Assembly (NCBI GenBank): GCA_023374025.1
Contig: SIJG01000040.1
Coordinates: forward strand, 670,871 to 734,870
Direction of reading: 5' to 3'
Length of the DNA stretch: 64,000 nucleotides
Origin: Heterodera schachtii
Taxonomy: Eukaryota; Nematoda; Chromadorea; Rhabditida; Heteroderidae
In this document: one piece after another, positions 11,949 through 26,295 of the stretch
Position numbering within the stretch: position 1 is the first letter of the stretch
How the letters are laid out: each line of letters starts with the position of its first letter
Translations under genes and position numbers: made by a program
The notes under the pieces: generated by a model
Database searches by the model: none
Seen by the model: the letters and a program-made list of their open reading frames with translations, nothing else
What the model was told of the DNA's origin: nothing

Positions 11949-14900
11949 CGAATGGTATATAATTTATATGCAAAATCAAAATTGGTAGTATTCTTTATTG
12001 ATTCAAAGCAACTACATAAAAATATATACGAGCGAAAGAAAAACGCAGATTTGAATTATTAATTACACAAATTTATATCTTTTTGAGCAAATATTAATTT
12101 GATATATTGATTGAAATAAAACGCTACATCCGAGCGAAAGAAAAACGCAAATTTTTTAAATTAAATAATTAATTACATCAATTTATATGTTTCTTGGGCA
12201 AATTTATTATATATATTGATTGATTGGACAAATTTTAAAGTAAACAAAACTTTTAATTCTAAATGCCACTATAATATCAATAATTATATAATAATGAATA
12301 AAAAGATGTCAGGAGCAAATAAATACATCAGATACCTATAAAAAATTAAAAATAACAAACAATAAAATACATTAATATTCTTTGACTAAAAAAACGAATA
12401 GGTAACAGTGGATTTTACAAAAATAATTAGTAACCAATTAGGTAAAACTTACGTTGAGGTACTTCGAGCCGAGTTGAATAAATGATTTATTTTAAAAATA
12501 AAAAAATCACATTTTAAATAGACCATATTTAAAAAGGCGAAAAAATATTTATTATAAACGAATAAAATTTTTATACGTATTATACAATATAATTTAGTGA
12601 AAAAAATTATTTAACATTGAAAATAAATGCAAAAGAAAAAGAAATTAAAGAGTAATAGTTTTAATTATTTATTGATTTTGAAAATTGAAGAAAGTTATGA
12701 TGAAAATATTATTATTTTACAAAAGACGTTATTATTTGAATCACGAAATATAAAAAAAAATATAAATGAACAGCCAAGTTATATATGGCAGGAAACAGAA
12801 AAAATGATAATAATTATTATTGTATGTTTTAAGAGTGGCATATAATTAAATTGGAAAATCTTGCTCAAATTTTTGGACACAAAAGAATTGAAGTTATGTG
12901 TCTTCAAAAACCTCCGAAATCGGCACCGCTTAACTACTATAAATTTCAACTAATTTGATCAAAAAATAACATTTTTTTTTCTATGTAAATGAGCTAAAAT
13001 GCGTTTTAGGCCAAAAGATTTGGTACTTTTCTGTTATGTGACTACAAGCGAACAATTTATTGAATCACCAAAATAACGTGCAACTAACCTTTCTTTTTCA
13101 CCACAATTTTTCAAATATTTTTTGAAGAGTTTTAGGGTTAGCCACCGGAAAAATTTATGATTTTTGGCCGATTTTCTAACAGATTTTTCCAAAAATTGTC
13201 TTTTGATGAAATTGGAAAGTACCCAAGATTTTACATATTTAATTATTTCAAAAAAAATTCCCAATGTCGCCTTGCAGGCACCGCGGGGCTCCAAAATGAC
13301 AATTTCTTGAAAAAATAAAAAAACATTTAAAAATGGAATGCAAAATTTGGACTCATCAGTACGTTTCTTCTAATTTTAGAAATTTTTAATTCCTTAAGAT
13401 ATGCTTAATCACGAATAAAATTTGCTTTCACTATTTTAAATTAACGTAAATTAGTCCTCTCGGTTTTACACATTTTAAACATGAAGTGCCAATTTTGACC
13501 ACCAATTGTAACATGGGTCAAAAAATGTGCTTTTCTCCACTTTGGCACCTATATTTAACCTTGATGCTTAAATATGTCTAAAAAATTATAAGATTTAATT
13601 AATTGATGCTTAAATGTTTCCAAATAAAATATTGATCTTGAATAAAATTATTTGCCTAATATTAAATAAAAGCATTAGCCAGATTATTGAATTTTTTATG
13701 TATAAAAGTTGAATTATAAATGGGCTAAAATTAAAATGGAAATATTTATATGGAAATGTATCCGCTTCAACTCAAGCTAAATTGCTTGGGGCTAGGCCTA
13801 TGATTAGACTCTGTTTTGTAAAATTTATGACGCCATTTAAGCTTTAAATTAAAAAATTTAAAAAAATTCAAAGTAGTCTGGCTGATGATTTTATAATATT
13901 TGGTAAATGTTAATTATTTTTATTTGAGATCCAGTGTTGGAGAATTTTATTTAAACATAAATTTAATTAAATTTAACAAGTTTATAACTCAAAAATATAA
14001 AAAGTGATTTTTTTAATTGGCAGCAAATAAAAAACTGAAAATATAAATTTATGCATTTATGTTTCTATATATTATATTTTATTTAAAAACATATAATTAT
14101 AATAGCACAATTTATCTTAAATCGCATATAAAATTTAAAAATCTCAATAATTCTAATTAAAAAAACAAATAGATAAATAAAATAAATTATCGTACTCCAT
14201 CTTTCACTCATGTAATCAAGTGCATATTGCAAGAATTAAAAAAACATAGATAGTAATTATATATATTGGAATTTAACCGGTATAGACAAATAAATATAAA
14301 TTAATTTTGCATAAATAATTACTTAGACATATAAATAAACGTAAATTATATTATCTTATATATACCTTTTTTTAAAAACATACTTTAAAATATGTTTTGA
14401 GCCAAAAATAAGAAAATATTTTTATTGTATTATTTCAAGTGATGTGTTTTTTTTAAGTTTTTAAAAAATAATTTCGTCAATTTAACTAATTCCCGTGAAA
14501 TTTATTTATTTATTTTTTCTGAAAATTGCCGACAAGTTCATGAATCAACTATCAGAGCATTCCATGGTGATCTGATCATCCTAAAACACATTATAAATAG
14601 TAAAATTTTCAAAAACTATAGCGCGGAGCCATTTTTGGATTTTCAGATCATTTTAAAGAATGATTTGATCGTTTATCTAATTTTTTTGTTAATTATTTCA
14701 GGTGACTTCTTTCTCCATCACTGTACACTTCTTGGTGTTATAAAAGGAATTTAAACAACATTTTTTTTTAAACTGTAATTATCCGCATAATCTTTACAAA
14801 AATAATTTAATCAGTAATTAATTAATTATTTCATCCGAAAAATAAAATTTGTAAGATTTTTCGATTTATTAATAAGATTTTGCGATAAAATTTTAATATT

Positions 14901-16317
14901 TTTTGTTTGTTATTTATATGACAATTAATTTGCACGTAAAAGTTTTAATTTATAAAAATTATTCAGTACATAAATTTTAATATTGAATTTAAATGGACAA
15001 AAAAACCCAAAATATGTATTATAAAATGTACGAAAAAATTGCAAATGGATGAAATGGACAAAAACTTTGAAACATTGACACAAAATACAAAAATGTGGAC
15101 AAAAAAAAATTTTCCAGACATCATTTATACAATTCCATATTTGGGAGTTCCCATTTACTATTTACTGAAAAATATTGAACTAAAACAAAAATGCAAATAT
15201 TCGCAAAAAAAAAACATTTACAAGAATTTTTCTCATTTATAAAAACGTTATTTATTATCCAAATATAAAGCAAAAATTAAAAAATTAATAATTCGAATCA
15301 AAAGAAAAAAAAAAGTTGAGAAAAATATTTTTTTCATTAAAGATTTCGAATGGCTATGTGACTGACGCAATATTATAAACGACTTAAAGTGAGCTAAATC
15401 GTCATAAATAAATAAAATACTATATGTAAAAGAAAAATACACAAACAAAGTTTACATACAGATTTATTTTTAATATTTTATCTTTATTAAACAAATTTTT
15501 ATTAAAATCGTATATAAAAAACTAAAATATAAAGAAGCCATAAAGTCATAAAACATAAAGATTTGCAAGAATTAAGATAAATGATTGGATAATAATAACA
15601 ATAAGCGGTTGCCAAAATGGCAGAAGAAGTATAGCGGGATTGCATGATTTAAATTATTTTGCATATAATAAAGAATATACATTAAATATAAACGTAAATT
15701 AATTTTGAATCTAATACCACTTTTCAAATGTTGCTTGAAATAACTTTATTTCATAAAACAATAAATATAATAGATTAAAAAAACAAATTAATTACATATA
15801 AACAATGTAATATTGAAATATTGTAAAGTACGTATACCATAGAAAAATGGAACAAATTTAAAAATGAAAATGAAATGAAATAAAATGTAATTTAAAAGAA
15901 AACATAATTAATACATTTATTAAAAGCTTTATTAAAAAAAAACTGCTTATAAAACTTTTATGAACAGACAAATAATGAAAGCATTTTCCAAGCGGATCAT
16001 TCACGAGCCACAAAGTCGGGGTCTCGAAATTCTAGTTCTTTTTATTAAAACTAAAAATCCTGAAAAAAAAACAAATTCCTGCGCCCTTTTTCATTGTTCT
16101 CTTTTTCTTTTAGTAATAGATTTTGCACCATTTGCGCTTTTTTTGTCTTGGAAAATTTATAATGTAATACATCTATAATTTAAAAAAAAATTTTTGAAAG
16201 ATCCAAATCCGGCTGTTTGTTGGAAGCCCTACCTGCATAAAATTGTTGGAATACATTAAATGTATCTTAAAATTTTATAATGATCTAAATAAAAAAAAGC
16301 TTAAAAATCGCGAAATA

Positions 16318-16415
16318 GCTCATTATAATGAACGCACAACAATTAACTCTAAAAGGACCGAAAAAGGGTAAATTGATCGGGAATTAGAATATTAAATGGT
16401 TTAAAATCTTAAAGA
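16318..16415 (+). repeat. Dispersed repeat R2, diverged fragment
   Basis: The blocks cattataatgaacg, aaggaccgaaaa, aattgatcgggaattaga and atggtttaaaat match, with many differences, the start of repeat R2 at 4335-4905 and 22020-22530. Confidence 0.5.
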
Positions 16416-19400
16416 TGTAAAATGCATCATAAACACGATACTTAGAGTAAATTTATTAAAATTTATTAATTAGCTGCTTATATTTAAATAAAAGTGAAAT
16501 ATTTACTGATAACTACAGTTCAATAAATGGGGAATGATCTGATGAGTTGATTTAAAAGACTTTTGAAAAATTATCTTATTTTTACTAGCATTTTGAATTA
16601 GTTTTTCATGTTTGAGTCAAAAAAACTTTACAGCTCTGATGATTTTCTAAAAGGAATTTATCTCTCAACGGAGAAAAATAATAATTTTTTTCATATGCAG
16701 AGAAGACGAAATCCAATACTGTAAATTTTTTACAACATTTTTAAAGTTGTTTTGACAATCCACATAAAAATATTTTTAATAAATACAGTAATATAAAAAA
16801 AAATTAATAATTTCACCAGAAAAATTAAAATTAAACATTTTGTGAGAAAATAAAATTTATATTTTTGTTCATTTATATGCTATGGATTATGGCAAATTTT
16901 TAAAAAATAAATTCAATGTAAACGACAAAATTTAAAAATAAATATGATAAAAAAACTTAACACTTATTAGTTTGACATTACTTATAAATAAAATGCATTG
17001 AAGCACTGATTTTGTTAAACGAAGTTTGAAGTCAAAAGCGACGCCATTTTTGAAAACACTGATTAAAATTAATGGTTACTGTACAAAATATAAATAAAAT
17101 CGAATGAAATAAATGAGGTCAAAATTAAATAAAAAGAACAATTTCAAAGCATGAAATTTTTTAATTTCAAAAAAGGAATTATTATATATTTTTATAACGT
17201 AAAAAAGAATGCAAAATTATTCTATATCATCCCTTGAATAGTTAAAAATATGTATTTATGAAATTTTATCCATATCTTTGATTTGTAAACAATTAATGTT
17301 GCTGATTTAGAAATGAAAGTAAACAACATTATGCTGCCAAAAAATGATTTTACGAAACTCTAAAGGTCAAAGCTAGTACCTCAAGAAGTTTTTACATATT
17401 AAAACAGCTTCTAATTAACATGATACTCACAACAAAACATCCTAAACCATTTTTTAGTATAAAAAAGACATAGAAAAAATGGAAAACATTCAATAAAATT
17501 AAATTTTTATTGATAATTACCGTAAACCCAGGAGAATAAGTCAAAACAATAAATTCACAAATAAGGGTTTGTTTTTTTATAACCTAAATCTAAATATATT
17601 TAAAATCTACAAATCAACCAAATTTAAAAAAACTATATATGTGAAAGAACAGTGTAATTATTAAATATTTATTCTAACATTTAAAAATAAGTCCAAACCA
17701 TGAAGAATGCATTTCAAATTAAATCGAAATTAAAGATTTAATATTCAAAAAGAACTTATATTATGAAATAGGTGACCGCTTAGAACCAGTGTTTTTTATT
17801 TTGATTTTTGTAAACCAAAATTCAAATTAAAACACAGAAATTCTCTAAATTAAATATTTATTCATTTTAAAAACTAAATACGTGAAGAAACAAACCTATT
17901 ATTTTATTTTATTTTTTAACAAATAACAAATAGATCCAATCTTGAAAAAAAAACAAACGACCCCGTATAATAGTAATAATTTATGCAAATTAAAAATATT
18001 CTAAGAAAGTTTTAATTTTCATAAAAATAAATTAATTAAAAACATTTTAAAATGAAGAATTTAATGTTTTTAATCAATTTTTTTAAAGGATTGGCAAAAC
18101 CCGGAAATATTCAATAAATTAAGATTCATTTTGTAGAAAATTTTGTCCTCTTATTGTCTCACATTTGACATAACGAAAAAACTTAAGCAACTATATTTTG
18201 TTACAGCAATTTGGATTAATTTTCGAGAAAAAAATAATAAAAATATTTTTCTTATACCTATCAGTTTTAGTGTACTTCTCCAACATTTTAAATATTAAAA
18301 TTTTTTAAAAAAGTCTAAAATTCAGTCATTTTGATGGGCGAATTTCTAATAATTATGAAATAAAATAAAATTTCAAAAAACCGAAAATGCAATTCTAAAA
18401 TTTTTCGAAAAAAATGAATATACATCAGAATAACCAATTTTTTATCTTAAGTAAGAACAATCCATTTTTAATAAAATCCTGATTGCAAAAAATAGTCCAG
18501 GCCTAGATATAGAAAATTCCGTGAACTGGATCATTTCTTAAATCCGCCAGGGCAACTTGTCAAACTCAACTAATTAATATTTATTTGTATCATTCAATAG
18601 CCCTATATGTTCTCTATCCGAATATTAATTTTCGAAATTTTTAAAATGGTTAGAATTTTTTGGCCATAAACTACCCAATTATTGTATTTTTACGATAAAT
18701 GTATAAAAATAGGACAAGCACATTGATAATTATTTGTAAAAATTCCATTAAAATGGTATTTGCTCTATTAAAATCTATTAGATCAAGTAACTCTAAATTA
18801 CTATCATTTATTTAATTATTATATACCAATTTTAGAATTTTCTTCCGCCAAAAATAGTAGAAATGATGTACCTTTTTAAAAATTATTTTTAGACGCTCAA
18901 ATTTTCTTTTGATATACCTAATTATAACGAATGCTTTCTATTAATAATCTGAAATCTCTCAGAAAAGGAGTACCTTTCATTTTACGTGACTCTATCAATT
19001 TTGATCGTTTTGCACATCTATGAAGCATTTTCATATGTGACAACTATTATATTGCCTTTTTTAATTAAAAGCAAAGATAAAAATTACACTAAATTATAAA
19101 ACGCAAAAATATTTTATTTTCAAAATGCCATAATAATAAGTAACAGTAATATATATAAATAGTTAATACAAAATAAAAACGAGGAGATAAATAATAAAAC
19201 AAACTGGAAATGCGTCGCCTTGAAGATGCCAAGAAGGAAAACAAGTAGATGAAGGACGTATTCAAGTAATAAAAATAATAATAAAATAATACGAACCTAA
19301 TGAAAATGAATAGGTTATATATATATATATTATTTATTGATTGAAAAACTATCTTACCGAATACATAAAAAATTAAAACAAATATATAAATTTGCGTAAT

Positions 19401-22019
19401 ATTCGAAGAATAATTTCCTTTTAACGCTGCCGCTCTGAATAACTTATTCATCAAACGAATTGTCTAGAAATTCTGCATCAACAATAAATAATCTTTTAAA
19501 AAAGAAATGAATAACCATTTTCAACAAAATTTAATTAAAAAAACATAAGTTTACTATTAGAATTCTCCTGCATTGATCATTGACACATATGTAAAAAACT
19601 ACCAGAGCAGATGTAAAAATTTGGCGGTGTTAATTTTATAGAAAATATTCTTCAAATTTTATTACTTTAATTGTCTCGAATTACATGTAAATTCTCAAAA
19701 ATAAATTTTTTTGAAATTTAAAAACAAAAAATTTTCGTATATTATTAAATTTTTTTGTCGTTAGCAAACATTCAAAATATTCAATCAAATAACTGAATAG
19801 ATTTTATTGATTTTACATAAAAAAAATTAGAATATGTAAATTATAATAAAAAAATGTTCTCTATTTCTATTAATGTACGTTTTAATTTTCCAAAATATAT
19901 TCATTTTTCCATAAAATTATACAAAGAAGCAATCACTTATAATAAATTATTAACCATTCGTTACGTTTATGTTTAAAAAATTTGACTCCAAAATTTTACT
20001 AATTATTTATAAAGAAGTTTTTACTTTTATAAATAGAAATAATACACATCATCAAAATAATTTATTGTAAAATACTTAACAAAAATTACAACAAAAAAAA
20101 ATATGAACAAAATTTATCAATTATAGTTTAAGAGATGTGAATTTGAACTAGATATGAAAATTAATAATGGAAACATTAATGAAAATTAACCTTAGCATTT
20201 AATAATTTAAAATTCTATGTAAACTGAATGGAAATTAAAATATTGTATTAAAGAATATTTAAAGGTTCTGTCAATATTGAAATATAATGTCTCAATAAAA
20301 ATTATCAAACTTTTTCATTGAAGCGTCACTACGGCTAATACATTACATTAAATTCAGTAAACTTTTTATTTGATAGTTTACCCTTTTAATAATAAATTTA
20401 TACATTTAATAAAAAAAATCCATCAAATGAATATATTAATTTTGAAATGGACTTTTACAACAAAAATCCATTTCAATAAAAAAATGTACAATTAAAAAAA
20501 GTAAATTTAATTTTACAAAACAAAAGCACACAAAACACACTTTAATTACCTTATAAATTAAATAAATTTCATAAATATACAAATATTATCACAATATGAA
20601 AGACAAAGAATGAACTCGAAAAATTCTATGAAGCAGATCGAGGCCAAGATTTATTTAAGTTATATTTTTAAAATGTAATATAAGGAATATAAAAATACAG
20701 ACAAAATTAAAAAAAAAAATTCAATAAGATAAAAACCAGCTACTATTAACAAACTTACAAATTTATTTTGTTAATTCTCCAAAAGATAACTTTTAAATAA
20801 AATGCAATAAATTGCCATAGATAATATTTTAGTTAGAAAAAAATTGAATAATGATAGTCTTAAAAATGAAAAATGTAAAAAACTAATAATTCATTCTTTT
20901 TTAATTTTTTGTCATATTTTAAGGATTTTTTACGCTAATATTTTGAAATTCTAAAAAACTAGATTTCGGCAAATTTTCGTGTACATTTTCATTTGTTTTT
21001 TTTACATATTTTAAAAATTTATAATAAAAAAAAATTTTTTTTTTTTTGAAAATGTATTTGTACTATTTTTGGCAGAATATACAACATGACAAGAAAATTG
21101 AAATGCAATTAATAAGCTAAATCTTTTATAAAATTGTAATCAATAAATAAATTAATCATTTATAAGAGAAACAAATTTATTGTTTTTTTTGATTAGGAAA
21201 TAAACTGTTTCGATATAAATAAATTTATAATTGGCCTATTTATTTATGTGCTATGCATATGAAGCGGGATTTTCATAAAAAACACCTATGAGGTCAAAAA
21301 TTTAAAAATCAAAGGTTAAAATATGCAAAAAAGATCAGTATTAGAGTTGTAAATTATATGGATTAAACATATTTTTTCTGCGCATATGCTATGAAGAAAG
21401 GGGCTCAAAAATAGCATTTCTGCGTTAAAGTTTTTTGAATTGGTGAAGGTTTTTAGTCCATATAAATCAATATTTTAGGGGTTTTCGAGAATAAATCCAT
21501 ATTTCGGCATTTTGTGTTTTTAAGTCCTATTTTGGACAAAATTTTCACAAGAAAAATGCAAAAAAAGCGAAAAATAAACCACTAAAAGATCGACTTTTTG
21601 GAAATTTTTACAATTACACTCCCCAAAAAAATACGAATGATTTAGTTTTCGTTGTCATTTTGGCCTTTTAATAAATATTTTCACCATTTTTTGCAAACTT
21701 TTCTTTTTTGAAAATAAGAATTTTTTTTTGAAATTGGCAAACTTTGAGATTTTTTTATACAACGGACGACAATAAAAAAATTTGCATTTTTAAAGTTTTA
21801 AATCCATTTTTTGATTGATCATTGTGTTTTTTATGTTTATTTAAGCAAATATTGAATATGTAAAGCTTTTTTTGGAATTTTTGAGTTTAAATCATATATT
21901 GGCAGTTTTTAGTCAATATTTTGGTCTATATTTGGCCATTTTTGAGACTTTTCGTCCATTTTTCGGGCATTTTTAGTCCATATTTTATGTAAATATTTTT
22001 AGTCCATATAATTTACAAT

Positions 22020-22530
22020 CATAATCATTATAATGAATGTACATAATTAAATTTAAATGGACCAAAAGAGGAAAATTGACCGAGAATTTGAAGATAAATG
22101 GTTTAATAATCTTAATGTATGTGAGCAGAGAATAAAAAGGATTGAACTGAAAACGGATACGAAAAAACAATTAAAAACATAAAAATAAAAATAATTGCTA
22201 AATTTATTTCCTCGAAAAATCGTTCTATTATTTATATATAAAGACAAAGGATGCGAAATATAATATAATAAAAATCATTTTCATCTTACGGAAGCATATT
22301 ATAATTTATTTTTAATAGATCAAATGCGAGTTACAAAAAACTATTTGTCAAAAGGCTCAATAAACAAGAAAAAAGAGTAATAATTGGAACCTAAAGAAAA
22401 TAATAGATAAATAATGAAGAGAATCATGTCCTCTCAATTTCACGCATAAAAAGCGATGAAGCAAGAGTAATAATAAGAGTAATTATAAATTGGATATTTT
22501 AAGTGAATTAAATAACTCTTATATTTTGCA
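22020..22530 (+). repeat. Dispersed repeat R2, copy B
   Basis: Second copy of the repeat at 4335-4905, same orientation, high similarity along most of its length and with an internal deletion after gagcagagaataaaa. It continues at 22610-22660 with another partial gaattaaataactca block. Confidence 0.85.
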
Positions 22531-23134
22531 TATAAATAAAGGAAATTAAGAAAAATATTAAAACGTGAAGAAAGTGCTAAATTTTGAGCACCAAGACCTT
22601 CATAACGGTACCAAGAGAAATAGATATGAATTAAATAACTCAAATATTTTGCATATAAATTGTTGCCAATTTCCATTTGCAATTTTAAAGCCAAAACCGT
22701 TTGAGTTTTTCGATTTGATTTAAACATTTGGACTTCATTTCATCCTTTACATTTAATTGCCTTTTTCCCTCATTTGTTTTATATTATTTTTGTCTGAATT
22801 TGCATTTCCCCTCAATAACAATCATCATTTTCCCTTTTTTGCCCTTTCCCTTTCGTTCCTGTTTCTTATTTCATATCTATCACGAGATTAAAATAATACA
22901 GAATTAATTCAGTTAAAATTTTACATTCACAGTCAAAATTTTTTGCACTATTTCTCATCAACAAGCATTTTTGTATAATTTTTAATTTAGTTATTTTTTC
23001 TCTTTATTAGTCAATCTCTATAATATTAAAAGGAAGCATATTTGTTGTTTTTCAAATAAGTAAAAAAAAAATTCATTTTTTTTCTGGAAAAACGAAGACA
23101 AATCAATGACCATTTTTCATCCTTATTTTTTCGT

Positions 23135-23155
23135 CCCCCACCCCCCCCCCCCCCC
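23135..23155. repeat. C homopolymer run
   Basis: Five C, one A, then fifteen consecutive C, in otherwise AT-rich DNA. Confidence 0.95.
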
Positions 23156-23700
23156 TATTCATTCCCTTCGGCGTTTACGCGCACAGCGCACAAATTGATT
23201 TTCCATTTTACACTTTCGAACTACAATTTTTGGCTTTTAATTAATAAAAAGGATTTTTAAAATAAATTTATGCACTTTTTCAATAATTTGTATATTTAGT
23301 TTCTCCAAATTTGTTTCCAATTAGTTTCCTGTTAATTATCATTTTTAATTTTTAACTTTATTCTATTCATGAATACATTGCTAAAATTTGTCGAAAATCT
23401 GAACAATCGATTTAAAGACTTAACTACGTGAAATAAATCATTAATTATCATTGTATAAGAATTTGTTTTCCAGTTTTAAAAAATTAAATATTTTAAATGA
23501 TGAATTTTCTTTATTAACAAAAAATTAAATAGTTAGAAATGAGCATAGGAGATTTCTAAATCTTTCACTAATTGGATTGAATGAATAAATGCATTTAAAT
23601 TTATTTCAATTTTATCAAATATACGAATGCATTAACACTGAATAAAAATAAATAAAAATCTATTAAATGCACACTACGGTATAATGCAAATGGTGCTATG

Positions 23701-23866
23701 TGATTTCGACAGTGGTTGATTTCGACAGTGAGTGATTTCGACAGTAAACTATTTTGATTTTTTTCACTGTCTGCATGTGATTTCGACAGCGAGTGAATTC
23801 GACAATGATTGATTTCGACAGTATCAGAAAAATTGTGAATTCGACAGAGATTGATTTCGACAGTAC
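23701..23866. repeat. Array of 16-bp TGATTTCGACAG units
   Basis: Eight copies of a 16-bp unit of the form tgatttcgacagtgag are recognisable: three from 23701, two from 23777, then single or paired units to 23866. They are broken by two short AT-rich interruptions. Variants include tgaattcgacag and tgaattcgacaa. The core ttcgacag is the conserved part. Confidence 0.9.
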
Positions 23867-24700
23867 CAAGAATTTAAAAAAAACACGAGTATATGAAAAA
23901 TTGGAGCCTAAAATAAAATAATATGAGCACGCTCAAAAAGATAAATGAAAGATCACGGTTTCCAAAATCTTCGACGGGGCTTTTAGGTTCGTGATTTTAC
24001 TCTATCTGTCATCATTCCTTTATAATTTTTACCATTTCAACCAGGTATAATTTTTTATGTACAAGTCGCAGCCCTAAAGAAATATAAATACAACAACTCA
24101 AAATTCAAAATAAATAAAAAATCAATTTAGAATATTAGCAACAGACAAAAAATTAATAAACCAAATTATTAGAAAATTTCTAAAACAAATATTTTTATCA
24201 TACGGCCCAAGCACATCAAAACAATGCACACCGCCACGAGACTAATTATAATGTTGAAAATATATGTTAAAGTAACTTTAATATAAAAATAGAGTAAATA
24301 TACACAATGTATTTCAATGTAAGAGATTACAAAAAAAATTTTTTGTTAAACCAATTCACAAAAGAGGGAGCAATGATATAAACCAAAACCTAATATTAAA
24401 TTCACACAAAACAAATTTTTATACAATTATATACGTGAAGAAACAGTTATACATAATTATTTTATATTTTATTGAACATATAAAAAAGAACGTGTAGACA
24501 CAACAATAAAGTACGCCCAGAACGAGAGTAAATAATTTATAATAATAATAATAAATACAAATACGAACTTAAAAAAAAGCAATAGATAGATAAATAATAA
24601 TAATAAATGTCATCCCTGGTTTATACGGCTTGCTGAAGGTTAATAATCGTATTATTAAATTCATTGACACCGATATTTAAAAGTAAATTAATTATTTTTA

Positions 24701-24895
24701 TCATTCTTTGAGTTTTTTTTCGTATCGACCTAGCACCTGTCCCGGTTTTCCCACAACTAAATGTGGTGTGAATTTTTTGTAAAATTGCTCAAATTCATCA
24801 TACATTGTAAAAGTACCTTTTTGAATATTTTCTAAATAAATATGAAAAAAAAGGAAAATAAAATAATTGCATGGCATGCGACGACATGCATTCAT
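24701..24895 (-). CDS. Possible terminal exon of an unknown protein
   Basis: The last 40 or so codons of this minus-strand frame (MYDEFEQFYKKF, then HLVVGKPGQVLGRYEKK and a TGA stop near 24701) have a more balanced, protein-like composition than the other AT-rich frames. An AG that could serve as acceptor (tttatttag) precedes this part at about 24834. I do not recognise the family. It could be the last exon of a decayed gene or chance. No matching upstream exon is visible, so I treat it as a weak candidate. Confidence 0.25.
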   Translation of the reverse strand: MNACRRMPCNYFIFLFFHIYLENIQKGTFTMYDEFEQFYKKFTPHLVVGKPGQVLGRYEKKLKE

Positions 24896-25240
24896 TTAAC
24901 ATTGAAAAAAATTAAAATTAATTGAATACGAAAATAGAATATATGAAAAAAAAATTATTCACAATGAGGGATTTATTTCCTAAATATCTTTAAAATTCCC
25001 AGAGCATCTAATTATATGCATGAAGGAACATTGTAAGTATTACATATATTAATTTTAACATATAAAAATAAGTACAAACCATGAAGGTGCTCCATCACTT
25101 AAAGTAGGCGAGCCGAGAGTTAGTATAATTTCTTCAAAATAATAATATTCTAAGAAAAGTTTTAATTTTTCATTAGTATAAATTAATGAAAATGATAATA
25201 AAATAAGAACAAAAATAAGGAAAAATAAATTTGTTGGTTT

Positions 25241-26145
25241 AACCTAAAGTACTTTAAAAATTGAACTATTAATATGCTGAAGAATAATGTTTTATTTAAA
25301 TGTTTATCTATTTCATCTTACGACAGCGAAGATTTAAATTATTCAAAAAAACTTAAAAAGATTTAATAATTCAAAAATTACTTAAATTATGAAATTTGGT
25401 ATTAATCTTTATCTATGCACTTATTTCCAAAAATAATGAATTAAAAACATTTATGGAAATATTTTTATAAAATATTAAATTAAGTTATGTTAAAATATAT
25501 AGAAAAAATAATGATTTGTTAAGTTAAAACCAAATAAAGAAACTAAGAATAATTACATACAATTATTTTTTTCTTTATATTAATATTTATTTTACCAAAA
25601 AATTTTTAATTAAAGATCAAAATATAAAAGAAAAAACAAAAGCTAAACTGAAAAGCCTTCAATTTAGAACATAGCGACCTACATCGAAGCAACGTACTCG
25701 TCATGAGTAATAGATAAAATATATAATAGTTTAATAAATTCTGTAAATAATTTGCATAAAAATGTATAAATTTAATTTTATAGCGCATTTTAAAAAATCG
25801 TTTAAATTACATTAATAATTTAAAAAATAATTTATCAACACAAAGCAAGATAAAAACGTCAATACTAACTTAAAGAAAACTTATAAATAACTAGCGAAAT
25901 GACTCAAGACAAATTAATTAACAATTAACTTAAAGAAATAAAAATTAAATTCCGCATAATTATCGCGTTTCAACTGTTTTATATAAAATATCATAAAAGA
26001 TTATGTTCAATATTAGAAAGTGCCATGAAAAAATTCTTGAACAAGGTTTGGTCAAATGGGTCAATTCTGATTTAAAAATTTGTAAAATTGATAAGAAAAT
26101 TGCGGAAAATTTTCAAAAATTATGAAATTCTCAGCCATTTTCATC
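25241..26145 (+). repeat. 1.05-kb tandem duplication, first copy
   Basis: Starting at aacctaaagtactttaaaaa, this block is followed about 1,050 bp later by a second copy in the same order. Landmarks are ctgaagaata, catcttacgacagcga, gaaaaaataatgatttgtta, gcgaaatgactcaagacaaa (25893 against 26940) and aaagtgccatgaaaaaatt. Confidence 0.85.
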
Positions 26146-26295
26146 AATTTTATTTGTTAACCACTGAAAGTGAATTTTAAGGAGCTCAACTATTTCACAT
26201 TTCTTTGATTATAATTTGTTTTAAAAATTTTTATTCTAATTCTACTATAATAATTTAATAATGTTAGGTTAATTATATGAAAATAAAATATTGCT

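Larger units (their letters stand above)
11949..23130. other. Gene desert, AT-rich, with old repeat fragments
   Basis: Over 11 kb with no recognisable gene. I could pair 12610-12740 with the repeat family at 32.4, 36.5 and 40.1 kb (acattgaaaataaatgcaaa, agagtaatagttttaattat). A GC-richer island at 13262-13292 (gcaggcaccgcggggctcc) belongs to the recurring motif discussed in the findings. The 19.1-19.45 kb minus frame is hydrophobic and Tyr/Phe-rich, typical of chance translation of AT-rich DNA. Otherwise I see nothing. Confidence 0.6.

Noticed and set aside
19089..19454. Hydrophobic 121-codon minus-strand frame that looks like a membrane protein
   Set aside because: The repeated Tyr/Phe/Ile runs come from AT-rich DNA, including a TA microsatellite. 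There is no start context, no related copy and no intron structure.
23701..23866. CRISPR-like array
   Set aside because: The spacing and spacers are not CRISPR-like, the unit is only 16 bp, and the surrounding genome is eukaryotic.
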